From Psychrobacillus sp044762655 (GTDB taxonomy: Bacteria > Bacillota > Bacilli > Bacillales_A > Planococcaceae), in contig NZ_JBIWER010000008.1 of the NCBI RefSeq assembly GCF_044762655.1, positions 62,001 through 126,000 on the forward strand: a stretch of DNA of 64,000 bases, written 5' to 3'. Every line of letters starts with the position of its first letter. Within the stretch, counting starts at the first letter, position 1. The notes below the pieces were generated by a model that had not been told where the DNA came from, ran no database searches, and saw only the letters and a program-made list of their open reading frames with translations. The position numbers and the translations under genes are program-made. Shown piece by piece: positions 58,216-64,000 of this stretch.

Positions 58216-58398
58216 TCAGTTATCTCCGTTCAATAAGCGATTTCTATTAATCTCTTCTTCATCTGCTCTCGTCTTCCTGGCAATCATATCCTTCAGCAAT
58301 TGTCCATTAATGCGAGGGTCTTGTAATCGCATTATATTCCATTCCGACTGTCCCACTTTTTTACTTACTTTCTGTATTTCATTATCAAAAAACAGCAT
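58216..58398 (-). CDS. Conserved-looking 60-residue protein of unknown function
   Basis: A small hydrophilic, mostly helical protein, MLFFDNEIQKVSKKVGQSEW onward, with charged patches and no membrane segment. The ribosome site GGGGGAGGA sits 7 bases before the ATG at 58398; an ATG two codons earlier is too close to it. A terminator follows directly. I do not recognise a family. It is likely real because of the strong translation signal. Confidence 0.55.
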   Translation of the reverse strand: MLFFDNEIQKVSKKVGQSEWNIMRLQDPRINGQLLKDMIARKTRADEEEINRNRLLNGDN

Positions 58399-58720
58399 GT
58401 CCATTCCTCCCCCCTATAAATTAATCAAAGAGGCCAATTAATATAAATTTTCCCCTCTCTTTAAAATATGCCAACAAATAAGGTACACGGAGGATAAAGG
58501 CACAATGAATATTATTAGTTAGATTTGTATTGCAGATGAAAATTGAATATGTGAAAAAAAGATTATCTTTAGTTAATAATAGATTGTTCATCAAATTGGA
58601 TAATCTCCTTAAAATTCGAGATTAATTTATAACGTATCCTTTGTCAGAAACAAACATGAAACCACAAAATTCACTTTTGTTTGAATTAACGTGAATGATT
58701 CTAAAGCAAGATTTTAATAA
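58399..58720. other. Gene-free region
   Basis: No gene is supported in these ~320 AT-rich bases. A GATTATC/GATAATC pair about 40 bases apart (near 58560-58610) is the only structure seen. Confidence 0.45.
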
Positions 58721-58758
58721 AAAAACAGCCACATTTTTTTAAGAAATGTGACTGTTTT
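58721..58758 (-). terminator. Terminator overlapping the metallopeptidase stop
   Basis: AAAACAG-C-CACATTT pairs with AAATGTG-A-CTGTTTT. The stop codon of the minus-strand metallopeptidase gene lies within its right arm. Confidence 0.8.
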
Positions 58759-59410
58759 AAAGTAACATCGAATGACTGTGCCTTGCTAAATACTCTTCCA
58801 TCTCTTTATAATCCGGCATAACACTCCCAACACGTCTCCAAAATGATCGATCGTGATTCATATGAGTTATATGACATAATTCATGAATTATCACATAATC
58901 GATTACTTCTATTGGAGCCATAGCAAGACGAAAATTAAACGTAATCTTTTTATCCGAACTACAACTACCCCACTTGACTTTAGATTCTACTATTTCAATG
59001 ATTTTAGGCTTTACTTTCAGCTGTTTTTGATATATTTTTATACGTTTCTCTACAATTTCCTTACATCTAGTCATATAAAACTTCTTGAGATTTTTTTTAA
59101 GTACCTCTTCATTTACATCACTACAATTTATTAATTCATGAAGAAATCTTTCTTTTCCCATGTACAAGAACTTGCCATGAGCATGATACTCTCTTTCCTG
59201 AGGTAATTCTCGAGCTTTTCCAATTTCCTCGAGTTTTTCTAGTATCCATTTGCCATTGCTTTCTATTGCATTAATAATCATTTCTTTACCGTTGTCTTTT
59301 GGCGCTTTTACAGTAATGAACCCCACCGAATCTATATGTATAGACAGCTTCTTCCCATTTCCATACTGAACATTAAAATTAATCATAGTATTTTCAACTT
59401 CAACTTTCAT
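58757..59410 (-). CDS. YgjP/SprT-like zinc metallopeptidase (DUF45)
   Basis: A 217-residue cytoplasmic protein. The zinc motif HELCHITHMNHDRSFW (HExxH plus a third histidine in NHDRSFW) is near residue 180, preceded by VKWGSCSSDKKITFNFRL, both typical of the DUF45/M48-like YgjP family. Role unknown; such genes often occur with restriction enzymes but no such neighbour is present here. The ATG at 59410 follows GAGGG at good spacing. Confidence 0.85.
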   Translation of the reverse strand: MKVEVENTMINFNVQYGNGKKLSIHIDSVGFITVKAPKDNGKEMIINAIESNGKWILEKLEEIGKARELPQEREYHAHGKFLYMGKERFLHELINCSDVNEEVLKKNLKKFYMTRCKEIVEKRIKIYQKQLKVKPKIIEIVESKVKWGSCSSDKKITFNFRLAMAPIEVIDYVIIHELCHITHMNHDRSFWRRVGSVMPDYKEMEEYLARHSHSMLL

Positions 59411-59456
59411 AACTACCCTCATTTATATATTAATTATTAACTGTTGTACATAGTAA

Positions 59457-59504
59457 AAGGTGTCAGACCTAATACAATTTGAATTGTTTTAGAAGCTGGC
59501 ACCT
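59457..59504 (-). terminator. Terminator of the DUF4256 gene (GGTGCC-type hairpin)
   Basis: AAGGTGTCAG pairs with CTGGCACCTT, with an inner CTAATACAAT/ATTGTTTTAG stem, and the minus strand continues TTTTAC. Sequence resembles the hairpin at 57553-57603 in inverted orientation. Confidence 0.7.
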
Positions 59505-59530
59505 TAATCCAAATTTATAACCTACAATAT

Positions 59531-60097
59531 CTAAACCCTTAGAGAGCCCCGGAATCCCCTTGCAGCATAATAGGAATCTGCTCCATTATGATACACAAAG
59601 ACAGTATCATAACGATAATCACAAAAAATAGCTCCACCTAATTTACGAATATTTTCAGGTGTTTGCACCCAGCTCGACGTTTTCATATCGAACTTCCCTA
59701 GTTTCAGCAACTCCCGATATTGCTCTTCCGTTAATAGTTCAATGCCCATAGAAGCTGCCATATTAACAGCGCTATTTTCAGGTTTATGTTTTTTTCTAGC
59801 CTCTAGAGCTTCCTGGTCGAAGCAAACACTTCTGCGACCCTTTGGACTTTCTGCTGAACAATCAAAGAAAATATATTCACCCGTTGCCTCATCATACCCA
59901 ACCACATCCGGCTCACCATCGGTTTTCTCCATCTCATGAAGCGACCAAAGTTTTTCACTATTTGCTTCTAACTTTGCTTGGACATTAGCCCATTCCATAC
60001 CAGTATGACGACCCATATATTTCTCAAACCGTTCCTTCAATATATCAAGCAATTCTTCTCGTTCTTCTGCAAGCAGTTCCTTTTTATTCTTTGGCAA
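59531..60097 (-). CDS. DUF4256 family protein
   Basis: A protein of about 188 residues of the DUF4256 family, recognised by the repeated wording RFEKYMGRHTGMEWANVQAK, EPDVVGYDEATGEYIFFDCS and SSWVQTPENIRKLGGAIFCD. The function is unknown. I propose the TTG at 60097 as start because AGGAGG is 7 bases upstream; the frame is open 16 codons further but without a ribosome site. Confidence 0.82.
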   Translation of the reverse strand: MPKNKKELLAEEREELLDILKERFEKYMGRHTGMEWANVQAKLEANSEKLWSLHEMEKTDGEPDVVGYDEATGEYIFFDCSAESPKGRRSVCFDQEALEARKKHKPENSAVNMAASMGIELLTEEQYRELLKLGKFDMKTSSWVQTPENIRKLGGAIFCDYRYDTVFVYHNGADSYYAARGFRGSLRV

Positions 60098-60376
60098 AGT
60101 AATTCCTCCTAATTGTGTAGCAAGCGCTTTTTTATTTATCTTCACATAGTTTTGTGTTCAGTTCAAGCCTACACTAAATGGACAGTTCCACCTTCACTCG
60201 AACCAACTTTCACTGCAGTCGTAGTAGTTTCTGCAATTAATGTATTTCCATGTAAATAGATACTGTAAATTAAGGTGCTCCGATAGAATACATGTACAAC
60301 TATATTTATTTCATTTAATATGACTATAAAGCGTGATAATCCAATATTATGGCTAAAATCATAAAGGAGTTTTGAC

Positions 60377-61057
60377 ATGAAGCATGTTTATACAGGAAAA
60401 ACAAAAGATGTTTATGCATTAGAGGATGGCAACTATCTCCTACAATTCAAAGATGATGTTACTGGGGTTGACGGTGTGTTTGATCCAGGTGCCAACACAG
60501 TTGGTTTGACAATTGAAGGTGCTGGTCGTTCAGGCTTAAAGCTTACAAAATACTTTTTTGAAGTATTAAAGGAAAAGGAAATCCCAACTCATTATGTGAA
60601 TGCTGATATTGAAAAGGCGACGATGACTGTAAAGCCTGCTGAAGTTTTCGGAAATGGGCTTGAAGTCATATGCCGATACCGTGCTGTAGGAAGTTTTTTG
60701 CGTAGATATGGATTATACGCGGAAGAAGGGCAGTCACTCGATGCTTTTGTCGAAGTGACTATTAAGGACGATGAGCGCGAAGACCCTCCAATTAGTGAAG
60801 ATGCTTTAGATATGCTTAGAATATTATCTAAAGAGGAATATAAAGTTTTAAAAGAACTTACAACGCAAATCAGTAATGTCGTAAAAGAAGAGCTAGCGAA
60901 GAAAGACATTGAGTTATACGATATTAAACTTGAATTTGGACGTACTGGTGAAGATAAACAAATTGTTCTGATAGATGAAATCTCTGGTGGTAATATGCGT
61001 GCTTATAAAGACGGAGAATATATCGAACCATTAGAATTAGAAAAACTGTTCTTATAA
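60377..61057 (+). CDS. purC: SAICAR synthase-type protein (PurC)
   Basis: Phosphoribosylaminoimidazole-succinocarboxamide synthase, step 7 of purine synthesis, 226 residues. The N-terminus GKTKDVYALEDGNYLLQFKDDVTG, the RYRAVGSFLRRYG motif and the C-terminal KLEFGRTGEDKQIVLIDEISGG are characteristic. It is shorter than B. subtilis PurC (about 241) and stands alone, outside any pur cluster in the window, so it may be a second copy. AAAGGAG precedes the ATG. Confidence 0.87.
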   Translation: MKHVYTGKTKDVYALEDGNYLLQFKDDVTGVDGVFDPGANTVGLTIEGAGRSGLKLTKYFFEVLKEKEIPTHYVNADIEKATMTVKPAEVFGNGLEVICRYRAVGSFLRRYGLYAEEGQSLDAFVEVTIKDDEREDPPISEDALDMLRILSKEEYKVLKELTTQISNVVKEELAKKDIELYDIKLEFGRTGEDKQIVLIDEISGGNMRAYKDGEYIEPLELEKLFL

Positions 61058-61084
61058 GTACCGACGAAAAGAAAATGAAGAATC

Positions 61085-61117
61085 GAGGACATAACATATT
61101 TTCATGTTACGTCCTCT
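61085..61117 (+). terminator. Terminator of purC
   Basis: GAGGACATAACAT pairs with ATGTTACGTCCTC (one mismatch) around ATTTTC, followed by TTTG, a weak T-run. Confidence 0.6.
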
Positions 61118-61191
61118 TTGACGCTTACTTTGAAAACTTCCTTATATTAGATACAATATAAGGAAAGTCAAATAATATTGGAGGAATTAAA

Positions 61192-61632
61192 ATGGAACTT
61201 ACTGTTTATTTAGCTGGTCAGATTCATGATGATTGGAGAGAAGAAGTTGCAAAAAAAGCAAAAGCAAAAAATCTTCCTCTCTTATTTGTATCTCCGCAAA
61301 CAAACCATGATCGTTCAGACAATATCGGCGAAGAAATTTTAGGAAAACAGCCGTCAAACCTTTATAAAGATGATGCAGCATCAAATATAAACAACTTCAG
61401 AACACAAGTATTAATGCAAAAAGCCGATATCGTCATAGCCTTATTCGGAGAAAAATATAAACAATGGAATACAGCAATGGATGCCAGCACGGCCATTGCC
61501 ATGAACAAGCCGACGATTATCATTAGACCTGAATCATTAATACACCCATTAAAAGAGCTATCAAACAAGGCAAATGTAACCGTAGAAACCGTTGATCAAG
61601 CAATAGATGTCATCAGTTATATTTTTGATTGA
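61192..61632 (+). CDS. ytoQ: YtoQ family protein
   Basis: A 146-residue protein matching B. subtilis YtoQ (148) in length and wording: VYLAGQIHDDWREEVA at the start, FVSPQTNHDRSDNIG, and EKYKQWNTAMDASTAIAMNKPTI. The fold resembles nucleoside 2-deoxyribosyltransferases, with a Rossmann-like core. Function is not established. GGAGG precedes the ATG. Confidence 0.9.
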   Translation: MELTVYLAGQIHDDWREEVAKKAKAKNLPLLFVSPQTNHDRSDNIGEEILGKQPSNLYKDDAASNINNFRTQVLMQKADIVIALFGEKYKQWNTAMDASTAIAMNKPTIIIRPESLIHPLKELSNKANVTVETVDQAIDVISYIFD

Positions 61633-61641
61633 TATCAAGAT

Positions 61642-61680
61642 AAAAAAAACAGTGAGTTGGAATTCTACTCACTGTTTTTT
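61642..61680. terminator. Bidirectional terminator between ytoQ and dus
   Basis: AAAAAACAGTGAGT pairs with ACTCACTGTTTTTT, 14 bp, around TGGAATTCT. Confidence 0.92.
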
Positions 61681-61688
61681 CATTATAA

Positions 61689-62669
61689 TTATTCTTGTGT
61701 CTCATCAGCATTCTTTGACTCAAAACTATCGAGCAATGCACGCACTTCATCAGTTGACTTTGTGTTCATCAATTGATTTCTTAGTTCACCGGCTCCACGG
61801 AACCCTTTGACATAAATTTTGAAAAAGCGATGCAGTGCAGTGATGGAGCGTGGCAAATCTGCTGCATATTGATCTTGAAGATCGAGTTGCAATCGTAGAA
61901 GATCCAAGTATTCCTTAGTAGTATGCTCTTTCGGTTCTTTTTCGAAAGCAAAAGGATTTTTAAAAATACCACGACCAATCATAACCCCATCAATACCGTA
62001 TTTTTCAGCAAGCTCCAACCCTTTTTGACGGTCAGGTATATCACCGTTAATAGTTAGCAAAGTATTTGGTGCAATACGATCTCGCAATTTTTTAATTTCC
62101 GGAATAAGCTCCCAATGCGCATCAGCTTGGCTCATTTCCTTCCTTGTGCGTAGATGAATGGAAAGATTCGCGATGTCTTGCTCTAATATATGTGTTAGCC
62201 AGTCCTGCCACTCTTCTAATTCTGTGTAACCAAGTCTTGTCTTCACACTAACAGGCAAACCTCCAGCTTTTGCGGCTTGTATAAGTTCTGCTGCAACGTC
62301 TGGACGGAGGATCAGTCCGCTCCCTTTTCCTCTGGTTGCCACATTCGGTACAGGGCAACCCATATTAATATCGATACCTTTAAACCCTAGCTCTGCCATA
62401 CCAATACTCATTTGACGGAAATATTCGGGATTATCCCCCCAAATATGTGCCACCATTGGCTGTTCATCTTCGGTGAATATTAAGCGACCACGCACACTTT
62501 TCATGCCCTCTGGATGACAATAGCTATCTGAGTTTGTAAACTCTGTAAAAAACACATCCGGTCTACCGGCTTTACTTACGACTTGACGAAAAACAACGTC
62601 GGTCACATCTTCCATTGGTGCAAGTACGAAAAAAGGTCGTGGTAAATCACGCCAAAAATTATCTATCAT
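61689..62669 (-). CDS. tRNA-dihydrouridine synthase
   Basis: FMN enzyme that reduces uridine to dihydrouridine in tRNA D-loops, 326 residues. The N-terminus RPFFVLAPMEDVTDVVFR is the Dus FMN-binding motif; the catalytic cysteine is C105 in DINMGCPVPN; SVKTRLGY and TINGDI..GVMIGRGIFKNP complete the barrel. B. subtilis has more than one Dus; the paralogue class is not certain. The ATG at 62669 is chosen from the family N-terminus; the ribosome site AGAGGA is rather far (13 bases), and a TTG four codons upstream sits next to it. Confidence 0.88.
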   Translation of the reverse strand: MIDNFWRDLPRPFFVLAPMEDVTDVVFRQVVSKAGRPDVFFTEFTNSDSYCHPEGMKSVRGRLIFTEDEQPMVAHIWGDNPEYFRQMSIGMAELGFKGIDINMGCPVPNVATRGKGSGLILRPDVAAELIQAAKAGGLPVSVKTRLGYTELEEWQDWLTHILEQDIANLSIHLRTRKEMSQADAHWELIPEIKKLRDRIAPNTLLTINGDIPDRQKGLELAEKYGIDGVMIGRGIFKNPFAFEKEPKEHTTKEYLDLLRLQLDLQDQYAADLPRSITALHRFFKIYVKGFRGAGELRNQLMNTKSTDEVRALLDSFESKNADETQE

Positions 62670-62794
62670 ATAAAAATTCAAATCCTCTCACTATGGTGTA
62701 TCTGTTGGTTAAAATAATAAAGTCATTATTATAGTATAACCTAGCTTTTTTATTTTTTCTTCTACCATGTTTGCTACTCGAAAAACAGAAGCAA

Positions 62795-62850
62795 AGCAGA
62801 CGGTTAATTAGAAATGCATTATCGCACTTCTATACCGTCTGCTTTTTATA
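62795..62850. terminator. Hairpin downstream of the bstA-like gene
   Basis: AGCAGACGGT pairs perfectly with ACCGTCTGCT (10 bp). The T-run is best on the plus strand (TTTTTATATTTT), although the only gene running into it is on the minus strand, so its true direction is unclear. Confidence 0.55.
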
Positions 62851-62893
62851 TTTTATCACTATTTAGTTAAGTAAAACTTCTATATATATTATT

Positions 62894-63403
62894 TCATTTT
62901 GATATTGCGATTTTTATATGTGCTAAGTGATGCTCTTCGTGCCAAGCTAATTTTGCCACTTTTTTGGCCACTTTTATCTCGCCGTTTGTTTGGTGAGTAA
63001 ATACTCGATCTAATTGCTCTTCCATTAAACTTTGCCCTAAAGATAAGATACGCTCATTTATTCCTTCTAGCATTTTAATAGAACTTTCTACTGGAAGCAA
63101 TGTATCCGGTTGAATAGCCCACTTTTCTTCATTAAAACCTGGTACTAATGGATTCTCATCAGTTAAAGCTAGCTTCAAACGCTGATACATGTTCAACTGA
63201 GAATCTGCAATATGATGAACAAGCTGGCGAACTGTCCAGGCACCCTCACGATACGTTTTGTTTAATTCCTCATCACTTAGAGTGTCAACAGTTTCTCTAA
63301 GTCGCACCGTGTACGTTTCGATTTCCTTTAGCCATTCTTGAATATTTTCTAATGTAACTTTTTCAGGAACTTGTAATTCTCCAATTGGGTATCTTACATC
63401 CAT
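62894..63403 (-). CDS. bstA: YfiT/BstA-type DinB metalloprotein (bacillithiol transferase family)
   Basis: A 169-residue four-helix protein closely resembling B. subtilis YfiT/BstA, a metal-dependent bacillithiol S-transferase. The start MDVRYPIGELQVPE is characteristic. Metal ligands are in LVHHIADSQ (H63/H64) and the HxxxH pair in WHEEHHLAHI (H158, H162). Start at the ATG 7 bases after AAGGGG; the TTG two codons upstream overlaps the site. Confidence 0.85.
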   Translation of the reverse strand: MDVRYPIGELQVPEKVTLENIQEWLKEIETYTVRLRETVDTLSDEELNKTYREGAWTVRQLVHHIADSQLNMYQRLKLALTDENPLVPGFNEEKWAIQPDTLLPVESSIKMLEGINERILSLGQSLMEEQLDRVFTHQTNGEIKVAKKVAKLAWHEEHHLAHIKIAISK

Positions 63404-63674
63404 TTTCAAACCCCTTTTCCCTCATCTATATTTATTATTTATTGGTATTAACACTTAATATATCAATACGCTCAGATGTTGTAAACCTTCAATATAAAGA
63501 TTAAATATGTTAAAAGGCCTATATTATTATATTTTTTTCCTCTCAAAACATAGGAACATAGTTTTGTTTTTATTATAATCTAAGAATTTTACAATTTTTT
63601 AATAGCTCCTTAATATTACAAATTTAGCATCATAGGTGGAACTAAAATTAACTAACCCTATTGGAGGTAATTTA

Positions 63675-64000
63675 ATGAACAAGAAAAAAATCATCATTCC
63701 ACTATTAAGTGCAGCAATTCTATTTCCTTCTGCTGCCAATGTGTTGGCCGAACCAAATAAACCAATTGATACTGTAAAATCGGTTGAATTTATCAGCATG
63801 CCTGTACCTGCTACTAATGCGGAAAAATCAAAGATGTACAGTGAAGCTAACGTAAAGGTTACATTAAATGATGGTACTGAAAAAACGTTAAATTTGGATT
63901 ACACTCCACTAGCACAGCCTGGAGATGTCATTAACGGTAAAATTTTAGGGGCCGCATACGACGTCAACGGCAATATCATTACAAATGCAAAGGGCGAACC
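63675..64000 (+). CDS. Secreted protein, 5' part only (possibly PhoX-type phosphatase)
   Basis: The frame runs off the right edge. A signal peptide (about 1-26, ending VLA) is followed by VKSVEFISMPVPATNAEKSKMY, a KVTLNDGTEKTLNLDY segment and GAAYDVNGNIITNAKGEP. The order of these motifs recalls the start of Bacillus PhoX/DUF839 alkaline phosphatases, but too little is visible to be sure. GGAGG is 7 bases before the ATG. A single TTTACA upstream is not enough to claim PhoP control. Confidence 0.45.
   Translation, partial: MNKKKIIIPLLSAAILFPSAANVLAEPNKPIDTVKSVEFISMPVPATNAEKSKMYSEANVKVTLNDGTEKTLNLDYTPLAQPGDVINGKILGAAYDVNGNIITNAKGE

Noticed and set aside
60169..60378. 69-codon minus-strand frame starting at the purC start codon
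   Set aside because: Its ATG is simply the complement of the purC ATG palindrome, and no ribosome site exists. The tail ETTTTAVKVGSSEGGTVHLV looks protein-like, so a decayed gene end cannot be excluded.

Overview
The window reads as chromosomal DNA of a low-GC, spore-forming, motile member of the Bacillales, most likely a Planococcaceae/Caryophanaceae-type bacillus (Psychrobacillus, Lysinibacillus or Sporosarcina relatives). The reasons are AT-rich composition, Gram-positive Shine-Dalgarno sequences with many TTG/GTG starts, the spore germination hydrolase CwlJ, a KinB-like sporulation-type kinase, HemAT aerotaxis, Bacillus-type riboswitches, and best family matches to Bacillus subtilis proteins throughout. 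No tRNA, rRNA, CRISPR, prophage or intact IS was seen.

Layout. 0.3-9 kb: aspartokinase III, a Nudix-GNAT fusion, an MFS pump, HemAT, CwlJ, and xpt-pbuX under a guanine-type purine riboswitch. 9-18 kb: an intergenic repeat cluster, a soluble PAS chemoreceptor, an amino-acid oxidase/S66 peptidase pair, YpfJ-type metalloprotease, dapF, a LysM-3D autolysin, and a secreted MBL-fold lipoprotein with its DUF3006 partner. 18-27 kb: queT under a preQ1-I riboswitch, a three-gene compatible-solute ABC importer, an ornithine-cyclodeaminase-like/MHS transporter pair divergent from an XRE-cupin regulator, and a PLD-family protein. 27-40 kb is the most accessory part: Nudix, YbaK, a membrane Lon-like protease, a Fur-box promoter, a heme-dependent guanidino N-hydroxylase-like protein (YqcI/YcgG family) divergent from a DDAH-like hydrolase, an ECF sigma/anti-sigma pair, small membrane and lipoproteins, GGDEF, deaminase, GNAT and glutathionyl-reductase genes, and a sensor kinase. 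40-50 kb: sulfatase, YkuD-type L,D-transpeptidase, a large two-part isoprenoid synthase, LLM monooxygenase, NrnB nanoRNase, and dapA under a lysine riboswitch. 50-64 kb: the complete pstSCAB-phoU locus behind 11-bp phased PhoP boxes, an AadK-like adenylyltransferase that seems to start at ATT, a zinc metallopeptidase, a lone purC, ytoQ, dus, bstA, and a secreted protein running off the end.

Genes acting together: lysC, dapF and dapA are three separate loci of the diaminopimelate/lysine pathway. xpt-pbuX salvage xanthine. pst-phoU handle phosphate. cwlJ, ykuD, the 3D autolysin and the histidine kinase belong to wall and sporulation biology.

The observations I find most unusual are: four separate intergenic arrays of degenerate repeats all phased at about 21 bp; the N-hydroxylase/DDAH-like gene pair next to a Fur-box promoter that drives a very short transcript; the ~790-residue fused isoprenoid synthase; a GGDEF gene remnant matching an intact copy 4 kb away; and a GC-richer hairpin-rich insertion between pstB and phoU. 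All function calls are from sequence reading and memory of families; no database search was run.
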